Assembly (NCBI RefSeq): GCF_028640845.1
Contig: NC_080539.1
Coordinates: forward strand, 189,295,436 to 189,359,435
DNA length: 64,000 nucleotides
Direction of reading: 5' to 3'
Source: Ahaetulla prasina
Lineage: Eukaryota > Chordata > Lepidosauria > Squamata > Colubridae
Made by a program: the position numbers and the translations under genes
Shown: positions 33,641-45,689 of the stretch, one piece after another
Position numbering within the stretch: position 1 is the first letter of the stretch
Layout of the letters: every line of letters starts with the position of its first letter
Notes under the pieces: generated by a model
Told to the model about the DNA's origin: nothing
What the model saw: only the letters and a program-made list of their open reading frames with translations
Databases searched by the model: none

Positions 33641-34842
33641 AGAAACCCAGTTATTTATTAGGAGTGTCATGTCGGCATAGACCAAGTGAAGCCAACTCTG
33701 ACCTCCCTTAATTTGTGCCTTGGCTCTGACCCTGTTTCTCCCTTCCCCCCAAGTGTGTCATCAGTCACATTCCTCAACGAAGCAATTTCGCAGGTTGTAG
33801 AAGTCACTCCCTCCAACCACTGTGGATCTCCATGGAGATGGCTTTGACATTTGCCAGCTGGAATGTGCTTTGTTTTGACTGAAGTACCAGTTCGTCCCTG
33901 GAGCTGGAGGCTCAATTCATCCCCCTGCCTATAGCAACTCGAGAGCAGGTCAGGAATGCTTTGCGAGTTGACAGCTGCATTCTAACCATTGCACCAGCAC
34001 GGCTCTTCATGAAAGCATGACTGAAAAAGCATGAATAAAAAATAGAAATCTAAGTGATGGATGGTGATTTAATTTTGCAAACAGGAGAAAAAAATTAACA
34101 TATAGCACAAACTTCTTAGAAAGTAATTCACATGTGAAAGAACTTTTCCTATGGTCCAATCTTTACTTTAGAGATTCTAACTTGCACAGAATAGCATAAG
34201 CATGTAGAAAGTGAAACTAGGTCAAAATGTCAACCAGTCCTTCCTATTAGCAGGGAAATGCTATATGTGGCATTAGTCTAATTATGGCTGGTAAATACAT
34301 ATTATTTTGTAGTAAAAAAGTTATGTGAAAGCCTCATCTGACCAACACGTACAAGAGACAGTGAACATCAAAATTCATGGCTGAAGAATTTAAATAAAAA
34401 ACAACTACAGAGTAAAATGCAAGAATTGATAACAAATATTTGTAAAATTAAGACTAAAGGGAAACACAACATTCTGAATCAAAGTGGTCTGATAGAGTAG
34501 GGTTGATAATTTGTGTGTGAAAATTAAGATATAAGTTTAATTGTGACAAAGGCCTAAAATGTATGTCAGAAAGTATGAATGAACTTATGTGGGTGTGCAT
34601 GGAAACAGGAATTTATAGCTTAATTATAGTGGCATATAATACAGTGAATTATGATAGTGGAACAGCCAGGCATGGCTTTTGGAAAAGCATGATCAATTTT
34701 AAAATGTGAAAATTATGAGAATTAAGCAAAATAAGAGGTTCTGAAAATGAGAAAGACAGTTTTTTCTTGAGAATTATTGTCAAGACAACTATTAAAAGTT
34801 ATCAGGGAAAAATATTTATAGATGAAAAGGAAAAAATGAACA
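33641..34842. other. HDAC4 intron, mostly unassigned
   Basis: Apart from the SINE head at 33935-34015, no element was recognised. The region is A/T-rich with no coding signal. Confidence 0.45.
33935..34015 (-). mobile_element. tRNA-like SINE head fragment
   Basis: On the minus strand, GAGCCGTGCTGGTGCAATGG followed by TTAGAATGCAGCTG is the typical tRNA-derived head (A-box region) of a squamate SINE. No body or tail follows on this strand. Confidence 0.55.
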
Positions 34843-34916
34843 GAATAGAATAGAATAGAATAGAATAGAATAGAATAGAATAGAATAGAATAGAATAGAA
34901 TAGAATAGAATAGAAT
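34843..34916. repeat. (AATAG)n microsatellite
   Basis: About 15 pentamer units directly joined to a LINE 3' end. The same pentamer ends the LINE at 14468-14860, and a two-unit form ends 31440-32010. Confidence 0.95.
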
Positions 34917-35500
34917 CAAATCTGGAAGGGACCTTGGAGGTCTTCTAGTCCAGCAGCCCCTTGCTCAAGCAGGAGACTATACCATCTCAGACAAGTGACT
35001 GTACAGTCTCTTCTTTAAAATCTCCAGTGATGGAGCACCCATGATTTCTGAAGGCAAGCTGTTCCACTGGTTAATTGTCCTCATTGTTAGGAACTTTCTC
35101 CTTAATTCCAGTTTGCTTCTCTCTTTGTTTAGTTTCCAACCATTATTTCTTGTCCTGCCCTCTGATACTTTGGAGAATAATTTGACCCCACTTCTTTGTG
35201 GCAGCCTCTCAAATACTGAAATACTGCTATCATGTCATCCCTAATTCGTCTTTTCTTTAGACTAGCCAGACTCAAAACCTGCAGCTGTTCTTCATATGGT
35301 TTAGTCTCCAAGCCTTTGATCATCTTAGTTGTTCTTCTCTGAACTTTTTCCAAAGTCTCAACATCTTTTAAGTAATATGGTGAAAATTGGTTGCAGTATC
35401 TTACTAGGATTTTGTAAAGCGGCACTAATAAGTCACACGAAATAAACAAGACTGAAAGTAGAACAGAAAAAGAAAATTTAAGTCCTGTAAGAAGCAAATA
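34843..35500 (-). mobile_element. CR1/L3 LINE 3' end with (AATAG)n tail
   Basis: Read right to left, the open frame 35497-35129 shows YYLKDVETLEKVQRRTTKMI, KPYEEQLQVLSLASLKKRRI and RDDMIAVFQYLRGCHKEVGS, the C-terminal part of RT in CR1/L3 LINEs. The 3' UTR contains ATCACTGGAGATTTTAAAGA and GGACCTTGGAGG-type sequence and ends in about 15 AATAG units (34843-34916). This family with an AATAG tail is described from snakes. It is 5'-truncated near 35400-35500. Confidence 0.82.
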
Positions 35501-35639
35501 GCTTCCAACAGAATGAATGGAAAGTACATATATAGAAAGAGAGTATCAAGGTTCTTTGCAACAGAGTGAAAAGAATATCACAAAAACCTACAACCTCACT
35601 AATCACCGAGGAAGCTGACCAAGAGCTCCAAAGGTGAAG

Positions 35640-36960
35640 AAAAAGGTGGAGTGATGAGAGGTGAACTGGACTTGTACAATGTCATCTTCGATGCCATTGA
35701 CTTTCTGAGGGACACTTTTGAGACTCTCTGAACTTGAGTAACTGGCACCACCGCCTGCCCAAATGGCACTGGAGGCAAGCAACAGTACCTATTGCCACAG
35801 CTGAAGCACCTCTCGCTCCGCCTCCACAGATACCAGCACCAGCCCAGTCACCACTATTGGCATGGTCACCCCTCCATGGAGTGCAGGCTACCTGCCATGG
35901 GAGTGAAATTTAGTGCCAAACCAAAGCAATTGGCATTTTCCTGACCCAGATGTGGACTTACATGCTGGAGCTGACTTGTCATCAGAAGGAGCCAAGGTGC
36001 AGATCACCTTGGTACTGGAGGAGGAAGCAGAAGAATGAATGGTGACACTCTACAACAGTGGTAGTCAACCTGGTCCCTACCGTTCCAGCTTTCATAGTGG
36101 GCGATAGGGGTTTTGTCCAATACTGAAGCACTGTCCTTTTTTTAAATTTAATTGACTTTTTTAAAAAAAATTCATAGCATTATTTAAAAACATTTTCATT
36201 AGGTTTTCATAAAATTCCCTGTGACAATTTAAATTTCTGAAAATATACTATTTGTAAGTTTAGTTCACGTTACGTAAGTGAAACTAAATGGTGCTATAGT
36301 GTGACTGCAAACAAAAGAGCCTCGTCCCAGAATAGCTCATGCATCCCCCCCACATCACCCACCTGTAACAGACAAGCAGAGCTGGTAGCCAGCGCCCCCC
36401 CAAATCCAATCCACGATGCACGAGAGGCATGCGCAGATGACGATACACGGCACATTACTTGGAACCGGTGGGCGGTTACTAAATTTTAGTACTAACAGAC
36501 AAACAAAAGTGGGCGGTAGGTATAAAAAGGTTGACTACCCTTGCTCTACAACAACAATGCACAGTGCACAACTTCAACCAATTTATGGGGGCCCTTCAGA
36601 AGAGGTTTGAGGATATCTCTAGCTGCTAGAAAAGCCAGAAGAAAATCAAGACCATAAGACAAGGCAGATGACCCATGACCGCTTACATTCAAGAATTTTG
36701 CAGTTTGGCCAACTGGTCATAGGACTTGCTAATTGAATGCTTTCAAGACAGCCTGAATGATGACATCTTTAACACCTGCATCTCCAGAGGCACACCACAA
36801 ACCCTCCAGGGCTGGTACATTCTGACTGATGTGGTGGAGATCGACTTAACCAGATAGCACAACCGCCCCAACCGTGAATGGCAGAGATCACTCCTCAAAA
36901 ATAGGAAAGAAATCCAGAAGCAAGGAGGACAGGACTCTACCCCATGCTGCTGTTCCACCA
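35640..36960 (+). pseudogene. Gypsy gag remnant, split by hAT MITE
   Basis: Broken frames give RLPAMGVKFSAKPKQLAFFL and QMWTYMLELTCHQKEP before the MITE. After it come NFNQFMGALQKRFEDIS, TAYIQEFCSLANWS, FQDSLNDDIFNTCISRGTPQ and TLQGWYILTDVVEIDLTR. That is the capsid pattern of vertebrate Gypsy elements (helical core ending in a DxxR-like linker). A zinc knuckle cannot be read with confidence. Stops in every frame show that it is not a domesticated gag gene. Confidence 0.65.
36056..36543. mobile_element. hAT MITE (GGTAGTCAAC family), copy 2
   Basis: CAGTGGTAGTCAACCTGGTC at the left and GGTTGACTACCCTTG at the right. An 8-bp duplication CTCTACAA (36048-36055 and 36544-36551) is perfect. It aligns over its whole 488 bp with 5415-5897 and is inserted in the Gypsy gag. 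Confidence 0.9.
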
Positions 36961-37269
36961 GCTATTTAAAATGTGGAAAGGAAGGGTAAAGAGCAGCTGA
37001 CTATTGAACACAAAACCCAAATCCAAAGTGAACACACAGTCCCACAAAAATGAAGGCAAAAGCTCCACGAAAGCTTGAGAAACAGCCCTAAGAGGAGTGG
37101 AGGTACTCAAATTCACACTATCATCCAGGAATGAAGAGGGAACTCCAACCATGCCGGCCTAGACCCCAGAAGAAATCAACAGTGCAATGATGATGACCCC
37201 CTTAGTAAGTCAACCTGTAGCTTTGGTGACAATCCCAATAGAACTAGTCATGCATTCCTTGGATTGTAA

Positions 37270-37540
37270 GGAGAACTTGACTGCTTTATTGGACTCTGGC
37301 TGCACAAGATAATGTCTGGTCAGCCGTAGTATAGTGGAAAAACTGTGGATGCAACTTAGGGAGATGAAGGTACCAGTAGCCTTTTGCCAGCTAGATGGAT
37401 CAGTGGTGGGGGCACATGAGGAGGCCTTAAGTTTCATCATAGCACTGGGCATGGATAGACCCATAGCAAAAACTGAAAGGAGAAAGTGGCACAGTGGCAC
37501 AAGAACAAACGAAAGAGGATTCCTAGATTCCTGAAGAATA
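37270..37540 (+). pseudogene. Gypsy protease remnant
   Basis: At about 37275-37310 the frame reads ENLTALLDSGCTR, with the LDSG catalytic motif of retropepsins, then a stop. The next frame continues IVEKLWMQLREMKVPVAFCQ and LDGSVVGAHEEALSFIIALG. An aspartic protease of this kind matures Gag-Pol. The second conserved motif cannot be seen. Confidence 0.65.
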
Positions 37541-37930
37541 CTAGAACTTACAGTAGGCTTTTAGTGAAAATGATTCAGTCATACTTTTTCCTCACTGTCG
37601 TACAAATTATTCCATAGAAATATTGCCAAGAGCCAAACTCCCCAAGCCAAAGCTATATTCCATGACCCCAAGAGAACTTAGTAAACTCCGGACATTCATA
37701 GGTAAAAACCAAGCATGGGCTTTTTTCCATGCCCTCTCATGACTGCTCCAAAATAATAGTTCCAAATCATGGATTGTAGCTCCTATTGTAGCCCCTCACT
37801 ATTTCGTGGGAAGAAAGATGAGTCCCTATGCCAAAGCACAGATTATCATTGGGTAAATGTGATTTGTATCGAGAACATCTATCTCCTGCTACTAATGAAA
37901 GTTATGCTGACTCGTTTAGCCAAATGAGGT

Positions 37931-38692
37931 GTCAACCCTGGAGGCCATCTTTTTCTTTGGATCTTCAGGGCTGCCACATAGTGCTGTGGGAAATTGGGAG
38001 CGGGGACTGCATGGAGTTGCAGGGATAAGGTAAAGGTTCCCCTTGCACATATGTGCTAGTCATTGCCGACTCTAGGGGGCGGTGCTCATCTCTGTTTCAA
38101 AGCCAAAGAGCCAGCACTGTCCAAAGACGTCTCTGTGGTCATGTGGCCGGCATGACTCAACACCAAAGGTGCACGGAATGCTGTTACCTTCCCACCAAAG
38201 GTGGTCCCTATTTTTTCTACTTGCATTTGTACGTGCTTTCAAAACTGCTAGGTTGGCAGAAGCTGGGACAAGTAACGGGAGCTCACCCCATTACACAGCA
38301 GCACTAGAGATTCGAAACTCTGAGCTGCCGACCTTGCGATTGACAAGCTCCACATCCTAGCCCCTGAGCCACCGCATCCCCCGTTGCAGGGATATATAGC
38401 TACAATAACATTCTTTTCTCTGAGAGTCAAGGACAACCAGCCCTACACCTGGAGTGGTGTGACTGGGAGGCATCTCCAGTTGGTACAGTGTATTGATTGG
38501 ACCAAGTGATGGATATGTGGATGGAGGGGGAAGGGACTTTCTTTCTTTTGGGTGTGGAAAACCTGGAAGTTTTCAGTTTCAGGTTTTCCCAGATATGCCA
38601 ATATGACATCTCTAATAAAACGGAACTTTGAGGAACTTCTAGCCTCGGAGTCTTCTTTCGTTAGGGGTGCTACTTGGAACCCTGACACGAGG
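37931..38692 (+). repeat. Probable solo LTR, containing a Sauria SINE
   Basis: It starts TGTCAACCCTGG and ends GGAACCCTGACA, has AATAAA at about 38615, and is flanked by similar five-base sites (TGAGG and CGAGG). Without the nested SINE and its duplication it is about 395 bp. It differs from the Gypsy 3' LTR at 46934-47352. The 5' half is short and not distinctive. Confidence 0.5.
38028..38382 (-). mobile_element. Sauria SINE
   Basis: It has a perfect 12-bp duplication GTTGCAGGGATA (38016-38027 and 38383-38394). Read on the minus strand: the head GGGGGATGCGGTGGCTCAGG, a B box within GGTCGGCAGCTCAGAGTTTC, the conserved body with CATGCCGGCCACATGACCAC, and the BovB-type end AGGGGAACCTTTACCTT. 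Sauria SINEs occur in all squamate groups. The 355-bp copy is complete and well preserved. Confidence 0.92.
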
Positions 38693-40342
38693 ATCAAAGT
38701 TAGACATCTGAGAAGCATACTACAGAGTTAAAGAGAGAGATTAAAGAGGGAGATGAATGGAAAATGGTTTTCAATTGGTCAGGGTTGTGCTGAAGCAACT
38801 TTGTGCCACACAGTTATACTTTCCAAGTATGAACTTTACAAATGGAAAATAGACTACTTGGGCTATCGAAGGTGTGGGGATGGATCCCGAAAAAGTATGA
38901 GCCATTTTAGAATGGGCACCCACCATGCACCCAAAAACAACTCCAGAGCTTCCTAGGGTTTGCCAACTTTTATCAGCAATTCATCCCATCACATAGATAG
39001 CTCTGCCCCTCACCAATCTCTTAAAAACAAAGGGGGACAGAAAATCCAAATGCAAACAAACCCCTAAAGTAGACAATGGAATGCCAAGCAGCATTCAAGA
39101 TGCTCAAATGTCTGTTTGCAGTCGAGCCCATGCTAAAGTATTTGGACTTAATAGTCTTAAATTGTCATTCAAGTTGATGCCAGCAACATAGCAGTCAGAG
39201 ATGTCATACGCCAAAAAAATGACCAAGGGGTCAATATTGAGCTTACACTTCTAAGAAATTGTCTGACACTGAGTGGAGATGGGTAGTTACGGAAAAGCAG
39301 GCATATGCAGTGTGATGGGCACTCTTAATGTGGAGGCACTTTTTCTGGAAAGGGAAAAAGCATTCGTTTTTTATGGACCACAAAAATCTAGAAGCTTTAA
39401 AAACTTTTGGCCGATGCCCTCTTATGACTGCCCCAATATAATAGTTCCAAAGTTGAAGTCACTAGCCCAGTCATCTTCTCCCAACAGCTGGCAACCCCCA
39501 CCATTACCAGAGCACAGATAAAACTAACCCCGCAAATGCCAGATGAGTTACTGGTAACACTGAAAGGGGCTTTAGAAAAAGATGATTTGTGGGGGCGTGG
39601 CCATGACCGTGGTGGGATAAGGACCTTTCCTTCACTTCACAGGGCTTATTAATGAAGATTTATGAGAATTTATGCCGTTTGGAATGCACTGTTATGGATG
39701 AAAGTTAATAAATCATGAAGTGAAAGTGTTAACAGCCCAGCAGATTGAATTTAAAACTGGTAGGTCATCTGAAACGGCTTGAATTAAGCGTGGGATGACC
39801 GAGCCGGCCGGCAGACACAATAAGTTGGAATAAATTGCTGTGTTTTGTTTTTCCAAAATTAACTATCGTGTTCTGTGTTAAAAAAAAAATTTTTTTTTCT
39901 ATTGCTGAGGCTAAGGAGTGAATATTAAGGACTGAATCTGATAATGAGAAGAATTTAATTGAAGAGAAGAGAAACTGACCTTTTGTTGGATTGTTTGGCA
40001 GCAAGAGGATTTTACTGGGTGGATAATTTTTTCTTTATTTTTTTTTCTCTTGAGAGCAAATTAATAGCTTGTTTATATTACAGAAAAAAAAGGATTCTGT
40101 TTCGAAGTTTAAGTTGGTTTGTCTTCCTTTCTGCTTTGCTGACGTGGAGGAAAAATGGCGCTGATTAATGTTAGCTGTGAGGTTCAGTGTTTCTTTGTGG
40201 AGTATCCTTGAACTTGAGAGATAACAGTGCAAATAAGCCGCTTCGCTTCAATTAAAAGACTGCCGTCCTTTGATCTTCACTAAGACCCTCTGTAAAATTG
40301 GTTTGGAATCCTAGTTTAGGAAATTTTTTGGTTTTTTTCAAA

Positions 40343-41362
40343 ATGACTCAACAACTTTCAGAAACGCAGCAACTTGCTGCAGCTTTAAATAAAATTGGGG
40401 AAAAATAGCAGGACTATCAGAGCGTATAGATAATATGACATTGAAACTGACATCCGAAATGCAAAATTGGAAGCAAGAGATGAATGAAAACTTTGCAAAA
40501 CAAAAAGAGGAAATGATAATGATTAAAGATGAAATGGAGCAGATGCATGTACATGAGGCAAAAGTAGATCGGCAAATTGGCAAAATATTTTATAAAAATG
40601 AGCAGCAAGATAAGAGAATTTGTCTTTTGGAAGAAGAGATGAGGAAATATAATTTGGTTATCAGAGGAATCTCGGAAGAAAAGGAGGATAAATTGAAACA
40701 GCGGGTTCTGAAATGGATTAATGATTTGGATACGCAACTTACGTTCACAATAGCAGACCTGGCAAGTGTTTTAGAATTGGATATAGAAGGCAAAATGGTT
40801 CTAACAGGAATGTGCTTGTCAGGTTCGCAAATCTTGGTGATAAGTTGGAAGTTATGGCCAAGGTGAGAGAGTTGGGAGATGCTTTGAAGTTTGAAGGGAA
40901 GACTATTCAAGTCTTCCCGGATATATCAAGAGAAGAAAGGGCATGGAGATTTTTTTTAAAACCAATTACAAAAGTTTTGAGGGATAATGGAATTAAATAC
41001 AATTGAGGCCACCACAACAATTGAAATTTTTTATAAAGGAAGGATGCATAATCACCCCAGATATAGATGCATTATTATATTTACGGGAGCTTGGACTGAT
41101 TGAGATGGAGGATTTAATGGAGATAAAAGATCAAATGCTTAAGATGGGTGGAACATACGCGGAAACATCAATCCCAGAAGAAGAAAAAGGGGCTATTGGA
41201 GGGCAAGACTCTAAAGGGTTAAAGAGGAAAGAAATATCACCTGTGTTGGTTGAACAGAAGAAGAGTCGTGAGGATACATCAGGAGAAGAAGCAGATAAGA
41301 GTCTTGGAAAATACGAAGCTGAATGCGGGAGAGAATCATCGCTATCTTTTTTTTTTGAGTGA
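40343..41362 (+). pseudogene. L1 ORF1 (RNA-binding protein), frame-broken
   Basis: ATG at 40343 starts MTQQLSETQQLAAALNKIGE; a one-base deletion near 40405 shifts the frame. It continues with a long coiled coil (TSEMQNWKQEMNENFAKQKE to HEAKVDRQIGK), then an RRM-like part with YNLVIRGISEEKED. A second shift at about 40820 leads to VRFANLGDKLEVMAKVRELG and FPDISREERAWRFFLKPITK, the C-terminal domain. The last piece (41003-41362) is a hydrophilic tail. Coiled coil, RRM and C-terminal domain in that order identify an L1 ORF1 protein, an RNA chaperone that packages L1 RNA. Confidence 0.82.
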
Positions 41363-41471
41363 TGAATTTAAATAGACAGCCCGAAAGAAGTGGCCCGGGC
41401 ATTGGCACGTCCCCTCTCCCCCATTCTCTTTATAGAGGCGAAACCGATGAGGATGTGGGGGAAGAAGATTT

Positions 41472-41635
41472 TTTTTTTTTTTTTTTTTTGTTTACATTTA
41501 TACCCCGCCCTTCTCCGAAGACTCAGGGCGGCTTACAATGTATAGGGCAATAGTCTCATTCTATTTGTATATATTTACAAAGTCAACTTATTGCCCCCCC
41601 AACAATCTGGGTCCTCATTTTACCTACCTTATAAA
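41472..41635 (-). mobile_element. SINE fragment inside L1 spacer
   Basis: A T-run followed by GTTTACATTTATACCCCGCC, CTTCTCCGAAGACTCAGGGC and TTATTGCCCCCCCAACAATC is the inverse of the SINE at 19561-19825 without its tRNA head. It lies between ORF1 and ORF2 of the L1. Similarity to the DIRS-borne SINE is very high, so the insertion is recent relative to the L1. Confidence 0.85.
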
Positions 41636-41791
41636 GATTGTTTGTACTTTATTGTTTGTCTTGTTTTTTGTTTTTTTTCTGTTCTCTTATTGTTGTTTAT
41701 ATGTTAAATATAGGTTATATGGTAGTTTAATGTCGGGTGGTGGGCACAGAAAGGAAGATGCGGGGATAGGATTAAAAAATTTATATTTTAA

Positions 41792-44700
41792 ATGGGAGTT
41801 ATAAAAATAATGTCATGGAATGTGAAGGGTACGGGGAATCAGATTAAAAGAAGAAGATTGGAATTTAAGATTAAAAGGGATTTACCAGACATTTTATTTT
41901 TACAAGAAACCCATCAGAAATCTGAAGATTCAAATAGAATGTATATAAAAGGTATGCAAATATATGAAAAAGCATTTGGAACTTCAAAAGCTAGAGGAGT
42001 TGCAACACTGATATCAGATAGGGTGTACTTTGAAAAACATAAGGTAATTTTGGATGAAGATGGAAGATATGTAATAATTGTTGGAAATCTTAATGACGAA
42101 AAAGTGACACTTGTTAATTTATATTTACCGAATGAAAAACAAAGAGAAATTCTTGAAAAAATAACAAAAATTTTGGAGAATGAAAGTGTAGGGAAAGTAA
42201 TTGTGGCTGGGGATTTTAATTTAATCAGAGATAAAATAGACAGTACTAATCCCACCCGCTGTGGAGGAGCAAATAAAATGGGGATTTTAAATATGTGGGT
42301 GCTTCAAACGCGTGGTCGATGTGTGGAGAGGTTAAAGGAATTGAGAGAGTATACACTTTTTTCTCTAAGATATATAATACATATTCTAGAATTGATTATA
42401 TTTTTCTTTCTAAAGATTTGTTGAATAATGTGGATAAGGTAGATGTGGGAATTTTTAAAGATTCTGATCATGCAGAAGTTATGGTGGACTTAGACTTTAA
42501 TTTTGAGAACAAAAGAAGCTATTGGAGATATGATGAGAAGTTGTATAAAAATGAAAAGGATAAAAAATGGATACTTAAAAAACTGGAGGAAAGTTGGAGA
42601 TTAAATGATAACGGGGAGGTTAAATTTGAAATTGTTTGGGATGCGATGAAAGCGGTGTTTAGAGGGGAGAGTATTAAATTATCAAGTAGGAAATATAAAA
42701 ATTATAAAATTAAAATGGAAAGAGATAAAAATCAGATTAAAGAATTGGAAAATCAATTTTTGCTTACTAAAGAAAAAAAATTCTTCAGGAGCTTAATATG
42801 TTAAGAAATAAAATGATAGAAGAAGATACAGAGTTAGTAAAAAGAAATTTGAGATTTTTAAATAGGAATTTTTTTGAATTTAGTAATAGAAATTCTAAAT
42901 TATTGGCAAAGATGGCGAAAGATAAAGAGAAGAGAGAAATTGGAGTTTTGATAGATGATAGAGGTATAAGATGTTATAAAAAATTAGAGAAATGTGAAGT
43001 GGTTAGAAATTTTTTTCAGAATCTATATTCAAAGAAACCAATTAATCGGGGAAAATTGCAAAGCTATTTAGAAAAGTATGTGGTGAAAATTGATCAAACA
43101 TATAAGGAATTGATGGAAGAAGATATAACACAAGATGAGATTAATGGAATAATACAAAAATTAAAATTAGGGAAAGCTCCAGGTGAGGATGGATTACCTG
43201 TTGAGTTTTATAAAGAATTTAAAGAATTAATAATACCAAGATTGCAAAAATTATTCAATGGAATATTACATGGTGGGAAGTACCTTCGTCATGGAATAGA
43301 ACGGTGATATCCTAATTCCTAAACCAGATAAAGATTTAGAAAGGATTGAGTCCTATCGGCCCATTTCTTTAATTAATCAGGATGCAAAGATATTTACTGC
43401 TATTATAAGTAATAGATTAAATAGATTTATAGATAGATATATAAGTTATAATCAAGTAGGTTTTGTGAAGGGTAGATACATGAGTGATATTGTTAGAAGA
43501 GTATTAAATATTATAGATGTAGCTGAATATAATGGTGATAAAATTGGTATAGTATCATTGGATATTTTTAAAGCTTTTGATTCTGTACAATGGGAAACTA
43601 TTAAAGTAATTGTGGAGGCTTTAGGCTTTGGTAATAAGTTTATACATGTTATTTCAAAATTGTACCAAAAGAGCAGTGCAAGAGTGAAGGTGAATGGAAT
43701 ATTAACTGAAGAGATAAAATTAGAAGCTGGTACGAGACAAGGATGTCCCTGTCCCCAACATTATTTTTATTGGCTATGGAAATATTGACAAAATGATAGA
43801 AAAGATGAAGAATTAGAAGGATATAAGGGTATAAGATAAATTTGTATCACGGATGATACTTTAATTATTTTGAAAATGTAGAGAAAGATCTGAAAAGATA
43901 TATAAGCATTTGATAGAATTTGAGGAAATGACAGGATTGAAAGTAAATTGGTCAAAGTCAGAATTATTGATGGATAGTAATGGTAATGAGTCTGAGAATA
44001 TGCAAGAGCAATTTGGGATAAGGATTAAAACACATTGAAATATTTGGGTATAGTGCTTTCACTTAAGGTTAAAGAATTGAAAAAACTTAATTATGATGTG
44101 GTGATTAACGAAATTGAGAAGAAGATAGATAAATATAAAATTTTAAAGTTGTCTTGGTTTGGTAGAATTGCAATGTGTAAGATGATGTTGCTGCCCAAGT
44201 TCAACTTTTTATTCGAGATGCTACCACTAAATTTGACAGAGAAAGATATTGAAGGATATTAGAAAAACTGGATAAATTTGTAACGGTGGCAAAAGACCTA
44301 GATTAGTGAAGAAAATGTGGTATCAAAATCAAAAGGAAGGTGGATTAGGAATCCCCAAATTATTTAATTATTACTGGCGTATGGTATCCGGATAGTGGTA
44401 AAAATATTTAAAGGTGAAGATAACTATTGGAGAGACTTAGAGTTAAGGGATATAGAAATTTGGATCAAGGTGGTTTTAGATAAAGCAAATTTAAAATGTG
44501 TAAGTAGAAGTTATTGGTTAAAGGATTAAGTAAAATGTGGAATAAATTTGTTAAAATTTTAATTCGGATATAATCTTTTGGGGAGACAATTGGAATTTGG
44601 CGATTAAAAATAATATAAAACGTAATGAAGTGATTAAAGAGGAAAATATAGAAATTATTAGAGATTGGATAAAAGTTATGGAAAATGAAAGGAGGAATAA

Positions 44701-45546
44701 AGAAATTATTGAAAAATTAGGGTTAAGTTGGTTTGAAAAAATACAAATAGAAAAATGGACAAAAAAACTAAGGGAAAATTATTCGATAAATAGATGTGAA
44801 ACTGAATTTGAATATCTAGTATCTCGGATTATGAAAGATGAAATTGGGCTAAAGGGACTCGTTAGTAGGGTTTATAAGATTATAAATTCTGATGAAAAAT
44901 TACAAAGAGTGATGAGGACAAATTGGGAAAAAGATCTTAATATTGAAATACCAGAGTCAGATTGGAATGTGAATTGGAAGAGTAGAATTATGAGAACTTT
45001 ATCTATAAGGATTAAAGAGCACAATTATAAAGTTGTTTGGAAATGGTATTTGACTCCAGTAAGATTGTCACAAATGGATAAAAAATTAGTAAAAATGTTG
45101 GAGATGTGAGATGGAATTGGGGACTTATGAACATATGTGGTATAATTGTGATAAGGTTAAAAGTTTTGGCAACAATTGAGAAAATGATATTTGAAATGAT
45201 GGGGAAAGTAATAACATTGAGAGTGGAAACTATATTATTGTTGGTAATTAAGGAAATAGAATTAACAAAATATGAAAAAGAATTGATTAGAATTATGATT
45301 ATAATAGGTAGAATTATAATAGCTAGATATTGGAAACTAGATGTGATTTTTAGAATAGAAGAGTGGAATTCTGAAATGTGGAAATTAGCTTTAAATGATA
45401 AAATGACATGTGATATTAAAATTAGAAGTGGTGTGTATAAAGAAGATATTTTCTGGAAGACTTGGAAACCATTTGTGGACTTTGCGCTTGGAACATTGGA
45501 CGCTTCAGTACCTGTACCTCGAGAACGTGGATTTTGGCAATCATGA
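41792..45546 (+). pseudogene. L1 ORF2 (endonuclease, RT, C-terminus), frame-broken
   Basis: It starts MGVIKIMSWNVKGTGNQIKR, the usual L1 endonuclease start. DILFLQETHQKSEDSN and VIVAGDFNLIRDKIDST are intact. SDHAEVMVDLDF (SDH motif) follows a frameshift at about 42290. The RT part contains KLGKAPGEDGLPVEFYKEFK, IESYRPISLINQDAKIFTAI, NQVGFVKGRYMSDIVRR, LDIFKAFDSVQWETI and a TRQGCPCPQ segment; the active-site box near 43850 is broken by a base loss (YxDDT read across frames). The C-terminal part (44597-45546) includes WKWYLTPVRLSQMDKKLVKM and the terminal VDFALGTLDAS. At least eight frame breaks. Confidence 0.87.
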
Positions 45547-45689
45547 GGATATATCCGAAGACCCAAATCTTCCTTTTATGTATAGCACAAGGGTGTAATA
45601 ATGTATTTTCTTTTTGTTTGTTTGTTGCAAAAAAAGTAATAAAAAAAAAAAATTTAAAAAAAGAAAAAAAAAAGAAAAAGATGATTTGT

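Larger units (their letters stand above)
37600..39590 (+). pseudogene. Gypsy RT start and RNase H remnants
   Basis: The RT N-terminal motif is readable as LPRAKLPKPKLYSMTPRELS at about 37625-37690, then LRTFI. RT fingers and palm are missing. RNase H appears at about 39170-39410 as VDASNIAVRDVIRQKNDQGV, a broken WRWVVTEKQAYAV-type segment and DHKNLEAL with the DHKNL motif. A 38-bp block beginning ATGCCCTCT occurs both at 37728-37766 and at 39413-39451, pointing to an internal deletion/duplication. A solo LTR lies between. Confidence 0.6.
39591..45673 (+). mobile_element. Full-length L1 LINE, 6.1 kb, inactive
   Basis: It is flanked by a perfect 16-bp duplication GAAAAAGATGATTTGT (39575-39590 and 45674-45689). 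It starts GGGGGCGTGGCCATGACCGT, has a 750-bp 5' UTR, ORF1 (40343-41362), a spacer with a SINE insertion (41472-41635), ORF2 (41792-45546) and an A-rich tail. Full length plus a perfect duplication means complete reverse transcription. Several frameshifts and stops show it is no longer active. Confidence 0.9.

Noticed and set aside
35640..36960. Domesticated Gypsy gag (PEG10/RTL-like host gene)
   Set aside because: Stops in all frames and a hAT MITE inside the gag sequence exclude a working gene.
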